A stretch of 64,000 nucleotides of DNA, taken from contig OV121091.1 of the NCBI GenBank assembly GCA_921293015.1, forward strand, positions 35,634,839 to 35,698,838. The letters are read 5' to 3'. This document shows, in pieces, positions 10,251 to 24,349 of this stretch (positions are counted from its first letter, which is position 1; every line of letters starts with the position of its first letter). The notes beneath the pieces were generated by a model. It had not been told where the DNA came from. It did no database searches and worked only from the letters and a program-made list of their open reading frames with translations. Source of the DNA: Phorcus lineatus. Taxonomy: Eukaryota; Mollusca; Gastropoda; Trochida; Trochidae. The translations under genes were made by a program, and so were the position numbers.

Positions 10251-12190
10251 ATAGGAGATAAGATTTGTTCATATAATTGCAAAGGCAACAATTAAAATAT
10301 TTTTTTCGATATCGAAAAATATTTCTCCATACATCCTGCTTAATCAGCGTATTTGAATCTACCTAGCTCCTACCTAATAACCTGATCTTTTTCGAGCCAA
10401 AGCCTTAGTTCACCCGTTATTGTTTGAGCCAATGAAATGTCCTTATGCAAGTAGCTTAAAGTTATAAACGTGAACTCAGCGGATTTTTTCCATCCGGGTT
10501 GTGCCGCTGTTACTGGATGCGAGTCGTCTCATTGGCTGAAAAGATAGCTAGCGGTACGAGTCTTTTTGCTTGAAGGAGAATTTAAATTTGGATGTCCATA
10601 CATATAGCCTCATGATAACGAATGATTGATTTCATGCACAATTTTCTTAATATGTTCATGGTGTGAGGTGTCGAAATGATGCTGGGCTTGATGAATGTTG
10701 ACGAAATCAGGTATATATTGACACCTTTGAAAGAGAATTATAATGTTGGTTTAAAGTATTGGAATATTAATACCAAGGAACCAAATATCGAAAAAATAAT
10801 ACACTTGTAAGTTTGGAGCGTGAGGACGTACTACATAGACTTCTGATGGTTAAAATCTATCGTGGTGTACGTTTGTTATGTACCATTGAGCGCGTTATTG
10901 AGCCACGTTATAAAGACTTTTATATTTCGGTTGTGTAAAAGAAGCCAAGGGTGTTTGCAAAAAAAAGCGAAATTGACTGTACGTTTGTCTTCAGAATAAA
11001 TGATTGTTTTGAGCAAAGCATGTTTGGTTTATATATTTATATATGACAGTTGTTCAGCTTTATATTCTTCAGACTTTTTGCTGAGAATATTACTTTACGG
11101 CGATAAAATCCAAACAGTAAACACGTTAAATTACTTTATTGCGAATAGGTACATCATCAACACGTACAAATACTGAAAGAAGAGAAGGAACACTTATTTT
11201 ATAAATGTTTTAACTTTGTAAAGATTATGTTAATGCACATTAACTGCACTTTTTATTAAAATTTCTTAGTTTTAAAGAACTGAGAATGGAATATATTCTA
11301 AACATACCTGATTATGTTAATGTATGCGAGTTGCAAAATAGTTTACGTCGAAACGTAGAATTTTTATGTCCTTGTCGTGTTTCATAAGAGATGCTCTTGC
11401 TCTACGTCGATGTTTTTACCAACAAATTAGCTTACGCACTTTCACTGTAAATGTTTATGTGTTTTGTACGTTGGCACAAGGTCTTCTGAAATAAAGAATT
11501 GAATAGAAACAGTACACATATTTCATAGGGCTCTTCATACAGTGTTGTATTGACAAGCAGACCGCAATATTCCTAATATTGCCTTGTTATGTGTATCCCA
11601 CCTACAGAAAACAATGTATACGGTTCCAATCATTCTCGGATACCTAGGGCTGAATGATCCTATCACCCCTTGGACTTACACCTGGAAAATATATGCTCAC
11701 ATTATCCGCCTATGTTTTGAACAACCGATGAAACTGCTCCGCCGATTGGACCTGCGATTTCCCCCTAAGCCGTATTACAAGACTGTTTGAAATTTGGCTT
11801 CCAATTCTATCTCTTAGCTTACACTTCAGTTTTCACAGCAGATAGGGAGGGAAGGTTTTTTTTCCAATTCAAATTCCCGAGCAGCCGCTAAAAGGCCTCT
11901 TTTCAAAGCAATATTACGACATTAGTTTCCATCCCCCGTATTATGCCGCTTTATTTGTGTAATTGGTTCATAACAACAAGGGCGGGTATTTCATGGGCAA
12001 AGTTTCCTGATGAACCCAAGGGGTTTTGTGACGAGTGTCAGAACATAAAGCGCAAGGTGACTGCAGATGTATTCCGACTTGCGTTGATTAATTTAACTTC
12101 CCAGGTTATTTCACACACATGAAAGGCTAGCGTAGGCAACAACAACTTGCTACAAACTAAATATTAACTCAATTATATTCTCACATACAG

Positions 12191-12226
12191 GGTTCACGCG
12201 AAGAGTGGCAGCAGTATGTCTCATAA
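12191..12226 (+). pseudogene. Echo of the first bases of gene A's last exon
   Basis: ACAG followed by GGTTCACGCGAAGAGTGGCA matches the acceptor and start of the last exon at 9434 without a mismatch (24 bases including ACAG). The reading G-S-R-E-E-W-Q continues for four more codons (Q-Y-V-S) to a TAA. It sits 2.7 kb downstream on the same strand. It could be a remnant of a duplicated last exon or a usable alternative terminal exon that would remove TM12 and the tail. Confidence 0.5.
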
Positions 12227-14483
12227 ATTAGCTTCTAGTCGTAAACATTTCAAAATTAGTCCCAATCCTTTAGTTACCAGTCTTTTGAATTGTTGATTCA
12301 AGAGGAATTGCCTTATTCAATGATTTTATGTGCGCTAGCCTTGAGACAACGCTCTCCTACTACCGTATCGCCGCGTGAACGTAGTTCCAGAACCTATGTT
12401 TAAGTTGGAAACTGCGCAGGTAAATGGATACCAAAAAGCCCGACATTCTTCCGTAAATATTCACCCCTCTCAGGCTCGTATAAACAACAGATGAAAATTT
12501 GATAATATAAATTTAATATTCAATTTCTTTCAAAACAATGCAGGTAATGGTATGATGTATATGAAGCGGTTCATGCAACGATGCCGTTAAACAAGTTATT
12601 CACCATGGGTCCAAACTCAACTTGCTATATATGCAAGTATCTTTGGTGTAAAATGTGTCTCATTTTGTAAAGACGCCCTACCTAAACGCGAATTCATCTC
12701 ATATGTAATGACAATACTGAATTTAAAAATTAAATAAGTTTACTGTGTTTTTTCTCTGAGATATTTGTTTAAACTATGTCTTCGTCTACTGGTGTGAATT
12801 CTGTGCTTCCTCTTAAGTGTTAAATAACATTTCGATCCATTCAGAACCTTTAAAAGCACAGATAACACGGTCGAGTGTTCACTTCATAAGTTTTGAAAAT
12901 CCTAACTGCGATTCTCACGCATGTTACTTCTGCTTATAAATTGTGGAGACGAAATATATCTATCTGAATAAACAATAAATACATCGTATAGAAGATTGTT
13001 TCAAATTAAACTTTGTATTCATACACGTTACGCTTTGCTATGTTGCTTACAGTTGACCGTAATAAATACATTAACGACCGAACAAGTCTCTTAAAAAGAC
13101 AGTCCTATAGGGGTATTTTGGTGGAAACGAAATTCAAGGCGTCATCTTCCATATATACATGTATGTTTATAGGTACATGTTTATATCATATCCGAGTTGA
13201 AGGATGTTACTACGGGTAACATTTTGGTTGATTAGGATTTAGCAAAGGGAAATGAGAGCGCACAGTCGGTAAAATAAAACTACAATGAGAAGTGAAGCCA
13301 ACATTCGGAAAATTTGATACGACATTACAAGGAATTGATGATTAGTCTGAACATAAATCATTCGTAAATGTGTAGCCATACCTGTCGTTTTTTCTATAAT
13401 GTCAAATTAATAAAAGTACAACGCCTTTTTTCATATCATTTCCCCAAAAACAAACTGGCGGATGCCGATATGTCCCGATGCCGATTAACTCCCAATGCTA
13501 CTTATTCAGAGGCACAGAGTGAAGTAAAACATGAAAGAGCTTTGTGACATTCATCCCTAAATCAATTGAAACACCGTCAAAATATAAATCATTTTTGTTA
13601 CTATTTCATCTCCGCCTTACAACTATTTCATGCAATGGTTCAGTAATGGTAATCTTTTCGAAATAAGGTTTTTAAGACTGACCTTTCCATTTAACAACCT
13701 GTTTCTTTTTTATATAGATATCGATGTATGATCAATTATGCTTATCTACGCTCTAAAATTGTAACATGTTTAAAATTGGTATGATCACAATCAGCCTTTC
13801 GGTACAGAAATGTTAGCGAAGGCTACTGGTCCTGGTCGCTGATATGTCCCAGGCTTTAACAAACGTGCTTAATAAAGGTATTTTGAATATCTTCATCATA
13901 TTAAATGTTCTCTTAGACATCGTATGATGTAACTAATGTGTCATTACTTAAAATCGGTACATTCGGAGACAAATAGGTATCAAATATATCGGAATATAAA
14001 CATTCATATCACATTTATATATTCAATAATGGCATGTGTGTATAAAGTACAGCTGATTCATAATTTTCTGTTTATCTTTGATCGTTACTCGGCTGTTAAG
14101 AATAAACTACGGCATGTTTTGAAATTCCTGCAAGCATCAGTTGGAATGACAGTGTAGGTTGATTAAATGATAATGAGTTTTATAGCATAGGTCAGGTATA
14201 TTTCATACTGATAGGTAAACGCCCGTTCAGGAATCAAACACATTATTTACGAACTACTGAATGTAAAACCACGCATACAAAACCATCCACACTTCAACCA
14301 ATAGTGAATTATGCTTTGAATCGATGAATGAGAGATGAGTGATGTGCCTTAAATAAAACCAACAAAATAGTGTATCTGTAAGGCAAGATCCAAACAAAGG
14401 CTGGGTTATTGCATATGATGTGTCATTGGTCCACATAAATAAAGCACTTAGACGAGGATGTGTGAATAGTATCCTCTCAACTG

Positions 14484-17400
14484 TCAAACAATGGCGGATT
14501 CTGCATAGCTTTGTTCGGGATCGCACTCGATGGTCACATGACTCTCTTCATTGTCAAAATAGGTTGTGCGCATGCTCCAACGAGATTTTCTGTGTCCATT
14601 AGCAGTATTTTTTCTTAAAGCAACCGTCTCATCTTTCGACTTTTCGGCAATCTTTGACCAGTATCTCTGCTTCCCAGTCCCGAATACAAAAAACACCAAA
14701 GCACCGAAAATATTGACAGCGGCAGAGATGTAAAATACCGACTGCCATTCCTCCTGGAGTCCCTGAAACGAGAATTTCACATGAAGGACAGTTTTGAGAG
14801 AAATTTAGAAGCTTCTACTAGCGTAAGACAGATACTGTGTTGCACTCGCTTTAGGTTCGGCATGAACCTTAGCATAGACTAGTAAGTGAGTTGAAATTTA
14901 ATTTGTTTTCAGTTCGGGAAATTAAACTGCATCAACGAGTGCATCAAAGACTCTGACTATACACGGTATACAGAAACAAATAAAGTTTGTTCTTATATTT
15001 AATTGATTCGGCGTCAAAGGGCCTGCACTACAATTTTTCTAAAGACAAAATAAAGTCTCTATTTTGTAAGAACTCATTATTGTGTTCCCATGCTACACTT
15101 ATGTACATTTGTGTACCCGTTTACTAGAGAAAGAACGAAAAGCCACTTACTCTGTTGCCATTTAGAATAATTATCAAAGGCTAATATTTGTCACCCTTCA
15201 TTGTTTACGTAAACTTACATTTGGAGTGGATAATCCAGCGATGTATGGAGCTAGGAAAGCCGATAGACCCGCTGCAGTGTTTGAAATTCCATTCAAGGTT
15301 CCAGCGAAAGCAGGTGCAATGTCAGAGTGGTTGATGTAATATCCCGAGAGGTTGAAGCCACTCAGTCCGACACTCACACACAAGAGAACCACTCCTGCAG
15401 CAACCTGGCTACAGTCTATCTGACCTAGCACTATGAGACTGATAGCACTCCCAACTAGACCTGAAACATAGCCATCAAAAATGTGTTAAGGGACATATCT
15501 GTATCGATCTAGCTACAGTCTATCTGACCTAGCACAATAAGGCTGATAGCACCCCCAACTAGGCCTGAAATATGGCCATCAAAAATGTCTTAAGGGACAT
15601 ATCTGTATCGATCTAGCTACAGTCTATCTGACCCAGCACTATAAGGCTGATAGCACCCCCAACTAGATCTGAAACATAGCCATCAAAAATGTGTTAAGGG
15701 ACATATCTGTATCGATCTAGCTACAGTCTATCTGACCCAGCACTATAAGACTGATACACAATTTCTCGAGACCAGAAACAAAGTCTGTCAGTGAAAAGTT
15801 TGTTTAAATTTGAACCCTTCAGAAAGTCATTTACAAGCAATAAGCAGATTTCATATGTATTATAAAATATATAATTGTCAAAATGAGTCGAAATCAACAT
15901 GTCAATTAGCGTCAAAGTTTCCAATAGTTTTCTCTGAACTATTACAGGGGTCAGCACTATTTCAAAAGACTCAATGGTTTGAAGCTGAATCTCCTTTTTT
16001 CAATTTATATCAAGTCGATTTCAACTCGTTCAAATATTTTGTCGTATGAATAGCCGTATTTTGGGTTAAAAAGCTAAAGCCACATATACAAAGAATGATA
16101 CTTTACTTGTTCACGTACCTATAACTGTTAAAACCTTCCTGGTCCACTTGACAGATAGGATATCTCTGAAGACAAAGAAGTCAGCTAGAAGACCTCCTAC
16201 ACTGCTGCACGCCCAGAAACACATGTAGGGCAGCATGCAGTAAACCCCCACCTATAACAGAGGCCATCGAGTTGTGTAAAAAGTTATAACTAGAGAAATG
16301 TCTTAATAGAAAGCACATTGTTTAAACCACATTAGATATACCCTCGAGTGTTTGTATTCCGTGATGCTAAGCGAACGAAGTCGAATATTTAAAAACTAAT
16401 TGGTAACATCGTCTAATAATCATCACTTGTGTAAAAACATTGCTTCTTCCCTTCAAATGTAAGGTTTCACGGAAGACTCATCATTAAATATTACATTACA
16501 AACCGTGTCGAAACTTTATTGTCAAATCAGATGCGGCCGCCATATCGAGCTTCAAGTTCGTGACGTCATTTTTATAATGCTTTCCTTCCGACAACGTACA
16601 CAGAAACAAATAACATGCAACCCTCTGCTGATATGGTTAGTTAATAATATTGTTTTCATCGAAAGTTTGTAATAAATGATATCCTTACCACAAATTTATG
16701 GTTTTTGTGAGATTCTTTTGTAAAAACATTAAATAAATGAAAAAAACCACCGTTTTCACATTTTTTTAATTTGGTAATTATATTTTCTCTTAAAGGATAT
16801 AAAAATATTTCACCTATGGATATAACAACTACTTAATGTGGTTATAACAATTATTTTATATGGATATAAAAATTATCTTAAATCAAAGTAAAAATTATTC
16901 CATATGGAAATTTTAAATGGAAAGTTGTTAAAAATCATTTATTTTAAAAATCTGAATATCCATCTACATTCATATTTACTTGTAAGTACATCATGAAAAT
17001 GAAGTTACACCTTTCATTCACCATTCAATGTCAGCAAGGCAATGGGAACATTAAAATTTGTCACCAAATCTGATAACTGAACTTTGTAAGGTTATTTTCA
17101 TTTCGTGTTCACCTGGAATAATGAAAATATGTTTTTACCTATAAATAATTTCATGGAAAAATCTGGATATTATTGTTCTATAATTTTACACAATAATTGA
17201 ATTCAAAAATAAATATCAATTAATGTGAATATGTGAGTAAATGTGACAAAATATATTTTGTGTTTTCCCTTTTGAGAACAAATTCATTCACTTTTGATTA
17301 AGCCAACAGACATCTGTTAGTGCCTGTATTTGATTAGTTGTGCAACTAGTAGTATGCTGCTTTGTTGTGATGACAGCCCTGACTCTACGTAACGCTGGTC

Positions 17401-20400
17401 AGTTGTTATTTTTCAATTGAGTTTGTTTCAGACATTTTTATGAATCAATAAAGTTTGATATATTTTTTACTTAACCTTTTCACACATTTTTATCATGTTA
17501 AATGTATATACAAGTGAATCTCACCTGTTAGAACATAATTTTTGCTTGTTACCGTGTCCGATGATCGGCTTTGATCTCTTGATTGCTTACCTTATATTTA
17601 ATGATATGTGACCTAAACGGTGTGCGAAATAGCACGTGCTAAAGTGACGTCACGAACTTACAACACTAACGAACTTGCGCTATTCGACCATAATTACAAT
17701 TGAAACGATAAGATTTGAAAAAGATATCTCCCTCTTTCATTCTTTACAACGTTTTTGTCACTAAAAATCTGTTCCTTGAATACACTGAAGCCGATGAACA
17801 TAAGCAGATTTTCCAGATCTCGCCCAGTTTACGATTCATGGATTGCTTATTCCAAATATTTCATCTTATATTATTAGCATATATTATTATCTTATATTGT
17901 ATGATTGCATAACCATTTAAACATCGAAATACACACACTGATTCGGTATTATAAAGTTTGAATCTCTATTAACCTACGTAAACATGTGAATCCTATGACC
18001 AGGAAGGTTACTTTTGTTATGTAAAAAGGTTAAGAGTCATTGATATAAAAATAAGGACGTGACAAAATTGAGAAATTGACACTTCTAACCTTCTCGGGTA
18101 CTAGAAATTACGTATATGCCAGCAGACATAACATGATGTATTTACCAAAAAACACAATCTTCTGTAAGCGTCGTATATTGTTATGTGAATATGCAAGATG
18201 TGTCAACTGTTGCAACCCTCATGCACTGTTAACGACCAACTCACCAGGGCTGAGGGGAGCCGAAGAACCTCCTTCATGTAGGTGGGCATCTGGGTGAGCA
18301 GGACATGCATGCTAAAACTGCCGCTCATGTGAGCCAATACGAGCGCCCACACGGCGCCTGATGCCAGCATCGATCTCCACGGAATCGCACTGGGCTGTTT
18401 TGAACAGAACAAGTGGGAATTGTTGAAAGCACTACAGGCATGAGAATATTTCAGCTATCTTGACCACCATAGTATAGTATTCTAAAACTAGTATAGTCCC
18501 AACTTAACGGAAAAATAGAGAAAAATCTATCGCAAGACAATATATTTTATCAAAACATGGATCTCTTAAATGAACGTAGATAGTTTGAAATCAATTCCCT
18601 TCCTCAAATGATTGAAAGATGTTTACACCAAAATTGCCGCAATTTTACGTTTGATACGAGACACCATTTTCTTCGATTATGAATATGATATTATGAGATG
18701 TGATACCCATTAAAGAGAATATCTTTCCCATAAACTAATATTAAATGTGGACAATTTGAAGACATTTTTCTAAAAAGAACGCGCTACAGTGTTTGTAAAG
18801 ATGATGCTTTACCGTCCTCCACTTACACACTCACCTTTGGTAACTTTTTGTATTCTTCTAAACTATGTGCAATGTACTTCCTCTCGACATCAGATATTCC
18901 GGAGGTCGAATCCGGCTTATCATGAACAAATACCGTCCAGATCACACACCATAAGAAACTCAAAACACCTGCGATGACAGAGATTAGTAAATCACAAAGT
19001 GTTAAACTACGTCTGCAAATCACTGGCTATTTTAAGCATTGTTGTACTCAGTCAACTCTCTGTGTCCACTCTTTAGTTTACTGTCGCTTAACTTGGTGGT
19101 CCCTTCCGAAATCTCTTGGACGTTGCTATTATAGGGGAGCTTAAACTAAAACAAAACTTTTGGAACTGTGTAAATGTACAAATGAACATTGAGCCAAGAC
19201 TTCAATCACTGGGATTTCAGAATGTTACTTTTAAAAGATGGTATAACCCTAAAAATAAGGGTAATAGACACATTGACAATTTTGCAAAGTTGCCAAATTA
19301 AATTTTGTGTTAGGGTTCTTTTCATATTTTGATTTAAGTTCATTATTGACTAAAAAACAGTTATCGCCAATCCATCCTGCAGATGCCCAGTGGCAAGATG
19401 CTTTCATCGAACTGTGTAATTATGAAAATCCAATTATATCTGCTACTTGTAAGTACATCTTGAAGTCGACAGTTGCATTAATAAGGAAATGATACGATAA
19501 AGTTTATCTACCTCCGTCACCGATAAATAAACTCTTACCTATTAGATAAAACATCGAGGGCCAGCCACCTGCAAACCCATAGTTACATAACAAACTACCA
19601 ACGGGGAACATTAGTGCTGTTCCTATGTATCCTCCTGAAAGAAAGCACAGGTGAACAGGTAAATGTAAGCACAAATAGAGTCAGTTGATGAAATGTGTAA
19701 AAGACTTGCGTTGATTGGGATCCCCAGAGTAAGGACGAGGGTTATACAAAAATATTGCACGAGAAGACAAACTGCATACATTCGAGTGTTATAGCTTCTA
19801 TATTTTCTTTCTACTCCAATTGAATCACACACAAGTAACTGGAAAACGATCCGTTACTGACACGCAACGAGCCACCGTTTCATGACGTCACAGGCGACGA
19901 AATAGGGGGAACCGCACTAAAACAAATATCATCGCTAAGCACAAGTGATATGTGCATACACGCACGTATAATTATGACAGTGTTCATGTATCACCATATG
20001 GGTCAAAGGAGTCAAAATCAACGATCATAAGATCTTTGAAGAGAAACTGTAAGGGCATTTAATTGCTTCTGGTTTTAACATTGTTAATACTGAATAAGGG
20101 GCGTTCAAGTTAAGAGCAAAGGAAACACACCTGATAAAGATATGGTGAGGAGTTTGCCTCGCTCCCAGGGAGGGGACCAGGCGGACCACAGACTCTGCGT
20201 AGCCGGGTATACCAACCCCTGCAGATACGCAGAAAAAGGTCGTACTCATTGTAGTTCTATCTATTGTATTAAGATTATTGAGTGAATTGAAAATCAATTT
20301 AGAGTTATTTTCTTGTAAATGCTTGAAGTTCCAGATGAGACAATGTTATGAGTTACATGAAAACCTGATTTTTTTATTTGAAAATGTGTCAACTTAAATA

Positions 20401-23232
20401 TGTGAAATGATACAAATAATATACCAGATTTAAAACTGCAACAAATATTCATAATACTTGATTTATTTGTCCGTTAGATAAACTATATTGTACCTACCTC
20501 TCCCAACCCCACTAAAATCCGTACTACAAACAGCAGATACGGACTGGCTTGTGGCACTAGGGGAGTGATCACAGTCAAAATGGCAACCGGAAACATGCCC
20601 GCTGCGATTATCTTCTTAGCTCCGAACCTCTCTGTGAGGGAAACAGCAGGGATCTGGACTACTAGGTAACCGAGGAAGAACGCTGCGAGGAGGAGACCTT
20701 GAAGCTCTTTGTCCCAATCAAACGTCTCGTTCTTGAAAACAAGTATAAATTGAGCTATATTTGTAAATCAAACTTGATTTTCACACAGAAAGACAAGGAA
20801 ACCTTTTTCGAAGTCCATTTCAGATATAATCTTAAGATCTATATGCGTGTTATGGAGCGTTATTCACCAATGTGTATTCAATTTTGAGAAATGAAAATAT
20901 GTTTTTGTATCAAGGATGATACGATTGGGCTGTTACATAATTATATGCCCAATATTCAAACCAGTGTAATTCCTCAAACCTTCTTGTTATATTATAATTT
21001 GTGACATTCTGGAATATCAGGTTACTCGATATTAAAAAATGGGCATTCTGGCATTTCTGATATCTGATTCTGACTAAATTCAAATCAGCTATAATATAAT
21101 TTCGTGTACCTGACCAGCTAAGCTCTCTATGAGCGGGCATTGGTCCGAGTCAGAAAGTATTTCCAGCTCACTGCTGTTGGTAGACAACGGTAGGAGGGAT
21201 GTTGTTGTTGTTGTTGTTGTTGTTGGTGGTACTGGCGTCAGTGAAGTGGAAGAGCTGTAGTTGAGGCGCGTCATACACACCATGCTGACACTGAGGTTCA
21301 CTCTCTGACCTTGCAGACACGCCATGCCCAAGAAACACAACACCGATAGGCGAAACCGCTTCGAGCCCCACCATGGCACTGAAATATGTAGAATTATAAA
21401 TGTATTCCTGTTTTCTAACAGTACATATATATTCAAATACGCTCGACAAAAATGTTAGGGTCATCCCAATATTCACTATCAATTCCAATCTCATAACAAT
21501 AAGCTCATAATTTTACTAATCTAATCGATATACACATAATATATCTCACAGGACCCCATTACTCAAGCCGTCAGGTTCACCTCTGACCTTGGGTTTGACT
21601 TCTTGATCTGATTGGCCTGAAGCAGATTACTTCGACCAATCACAATACAGATCTCTATAGGGCTCTACTTAAAAATACTTGCAATCTTAACGGTACACTG
21701 ATATAACCCTTAGAAACTTTGATTTTACAAGGAACAAGATGACGAAACGTGCATGGTTTCTTACCATAAATAACCAAATTCAGTTACAAATACATGAGTC
21801 TTTGACAGTAAAAGGATGTTTCTAATGTGCAATTAAATCTCAACAAAGAAACTTTTACTCAGTTTTTTTACGTTTGGTCTTTTTGGGTGTTAACACCGTT
21901 ATGTTTACATATTTTGGCGATTTCGCTGTTTGGCTGATTTGACCTACGAAAGAGGATGACCTGACAGTTTAAGTAATTCGGCCTGATTAAATCTATAATC
22001 TGCTTAGCGTAGATCTAGATTAAGATCTTTAATCTATTGAGATTGATATCAGTTCATCATTTTGATCGTTTTATGAACTATAGAATATCTTGTTATTGAA
22101 AATAGGAATGGCACTTAATTCCTTTTTTTAAGTTCAGTTTCGATATGTTTGACTTTATAACTTAATGAAAGTTTGCATATTTACAGAATTCTAATGACAT
22201 TGTAGTCAAGGCAGGAGGCAATTTAAGATAAACTGAGATAACATATGTTTTTAACCCTGTCCACACCATATTCTCTTAAAGGGTTTAATTTCTAGGTATT
22301 CTGGGTCACTCAGTTGTATTAAAACAATGATGATGTAATGGACCTGACGAGATGATCTGTACGGGCAAATTTTCCCTTAGACCACTAGAATAGATAGCAG
22401 ATGCTTATATAGTCATTAAGGAAGAAAAGTGTTGATTTGAAAAAGAGGTTTGATAAACTTTCTCTTGATAGTTGGATCACAAAAGACCCTAAGCAATTTG
22501 GACATAAAAATTATGAGGAATTTAAATGGTTTAGCCCCTTATATCCTACTGTGCTAGCAAATGAGCCGTCGCGTGTGCATGCCATTGGGTTCAAGCTAAG
22601 TGGAAGTAAAACAATTTAAACCCTCTTCGAATCAAAGCTGATATACGACATGTCATTCGTGATGGCTCATTTCCCATAAATATAGAAATTTATAATCATT
22701 GTTTGTATGTGTTAAGAGAACTTAGGACCAGAATAGGTGGAGTTATGATAAATTGTGCACGATTAACACGTACCATTTATTACAGTATATTTTCTACTGG
22801 ACACAATAAGTAAGTGATATTGGAATTGTATGAATGATATCAAATCAGTGTGTCAATAAATAGCTAAATAAATAATTATTCATTATTTCAACATTATCAA
22901 ATATCTTTAAATATTCAGTATAGTAAAACAAAAACAAAAAATGAAATAGTAATATTATATGAAATGAAAACGACTCTTCTTTGAATTTCTACCTGATATT
23001 TCTAACCTAGCATGTTTTAGACTTGGTTGAATTACTTGTGGACAAATCATCTTGTCAGACAGTTATTATAAAAACATAAGCATTGGTAACCTTGTGATGG
23101 TTCTATTCCTGACGACTTAATGCTCTCTTCATCAACATTCGAGTGTCGCAGGTTGCAATGGTGGAGTCCAAAACTGGACCGATGGGTCAGGGGACGTGGC
23201 ACCCACTCCCTCTCGCCATCATGGGGTGTCAT
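14484..23232 (-). CDS. Gene B: complete SLC17-family anion transporter
   Basis: Ten coding exons in transcript order: 23232-23091, 21378-21110, 20731-20498, 20218-20131, 19634-19539, 18968-18835, 18394-18245, 16251-16119, 15460-15219, 14762-14484. They sum to 1767 nt, 588 residues plus stop, and every junction is in phase. The start is ATG 23232, giving a 47-residue cytosolic N-terminus before TM1. TM1 holds RVNLSV, the family arginine motif. The luminal loop has a Thr tract and candidate N-glycosylation sites (NYS, NSS). LLLAAFFLGYL starts TM2; TM4 keeps R-I-L-V-G-L-G-E, so the Arg/Glu pair is present, but the usual His reads Gln. The C-terminus is long for the family and rich in charged residues. 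Family members are proton- or sodium-coupled carriers of sialate, glutamate, nucleotides or phosphate; which applies is unknown. An upstream non-coding first exon is possible. Confidence 0.9.
15411..15768 (-). repeat. 104-bp tandem array copying a splice acceptor of gene B
   Basis: ACAGTCTATCTGACC recurs at 15411, 15515, 15619 and 15723, exactly 104 bases apart. Each unit holds, on the minus strand, about 50 bases of the start of the TM10-11 exon plus the upstream intron with its pyrimidine-poor acceptor. The copy at 15460 joins the true exon. The upstream copies run into TAG soon after the shared exon bases, so their use would truncate the protein. Units differ by a few substitutions. Confidence 0.9.
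16350..16910 (+). repeat. Dispersed repeat, copy 1 (partner at 56.3-56.7 kb)
   Basis: Between 16350 and 16690 there are long matches to the reverse complement of 56290-56690, including GCTAAGCGAACGAA, AAGGTTTCAC, CAAGTTCGTGA and CGACAACGTACACAGAAACA. A later AT-rich part (16820-16910) resembles 56040-56100. It lies in an intron of gene B. No coding frame is evident; the family is not recognised. Confidence 0.65.
21201..21224 (-). repeat. (GTT)8 microsatellite inside gene B exon 2
   Basis: Eight perfect GTT units on the plus strand read as ACA codons on the coding strand, giving eight consecutive Thr residues in the large luminal loop between TM1 and TM2. Length changes would stay in frame. 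Confidence 0.9.
22437..22800 (+). other. Unrecognised open stretches in gene B first intron
   Basis: A 60-codon frame at 22437-22619 (containing KDPKQFGHKNYEEFKWFSP) is followed by another short peptide-like stretch in a neighbouring frame. The residue composition looks protein-like rather than random, so this may be a decayed transposon ORF. No motif was recognised. Confidence 0.25.
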
Positions 23233-24317
23233 CGCTTCTTCCTACAATATATAATTGTTCCTGTGTGAAAGATTTCTATATTAAGAGTGGAATGGATATC
23301 AACATAAACTGTTAAAACAATGTCTAGCAAACGACTGTGGTATATATATTTTATCTTTAATACATTTCAGCCAAAAAAACATTATGATTAAAAAAAAGTT
23401 TTTGGGAAGAAAAAATAAGTACTAACTTATTTTTTATGATAAATCAAATTATCTTTCTTTAACGTATATAAAGAGGCTAGGTATCAGTAACTGCAAAACC
23501 ATTATAATCAGTTGTTATTGCGTGAGACTGAATTCGTACACGCACTGATATGGGAAATACGACAAAATAATTACGAAACTGCGGAGTGACATATTGACCA
23601 ATTTAGATTTGATACTAGCAATATTTATTTACAATAAAAACGACATTTGCTTTCAAATACACATTATGTCTAACATAGTTGCACCGAAGGAGAAATGATG
23701 GTAACTAGTATTAGTTTTGTGTCATATTTGATGACACAAGTATCACATATGAGAAAAAGGTCAAATGACTGTATATCATTTCTGTGATTAAATTATTGGA
23801 GGATTCATCTCTCAGCTCTAAAAAGCATGGTTGTAATTCTAGCAAGATCAATCTGATATCTACCACAACAAAGGCTTCAATACAACCTTCAATCAAAAAC
23901 AGAGACATTATTAGGAACTCTAGTCTAACATCGAGACCGTAGTTGATACTTTATTTTACCTCAACCTCTTGAAGAGCAAATCTAGATCTGAAGTCAACTA
24001 CATTTCGGTGATGAATTTAACTTGCATTGCTAATAGTTATTCAGCGACCGATATAGTGCACTTTGAGTTGGATCCAACTCTTTGATCCTATGTACAACAG
24101 CATGCGAGATTAGAACACAGCTGCTACCTGATGAATATTGTGTGTTGTGTTGAAACCGCTATAACAAGACAAAACTTCTGTACAGAAGTACGCACAATCG
24201 TCTTATGGTGTATATGACATGAGTGATTGTTGTAGTATAAGTGGTATTAGTAGTATACATGTAAGTAGTAGTAGTAGTAGTAGTAGTAGTAGCACTAGTA
24301 GTAGTAGTAGTAGCAGC

Positions 24318-24349
<32 letters not shown>

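Larger units (their letters stand above)
9662..14483. other. Convergent intergenic region between genes A and B
   Basis: Genes A (plus) and B (minus) end toward each other across about 4.8 kb. Apart from a short reverse-transcriptase-like scrap near 10.2 kb and an exon echo at 12191, I see no gene, RNA gene or organised repeat. Short open frames here (for example 13013-13219 and 13936-14157) show no recognisable domain. Confidence 0.6.

Noticed and set aside
19116-19492. Two short open frames between gene B exons, possibly a LINE C-terminus
   Set aside because: The resemblance to LINE tails is vague and no motif is present; not enough to call.
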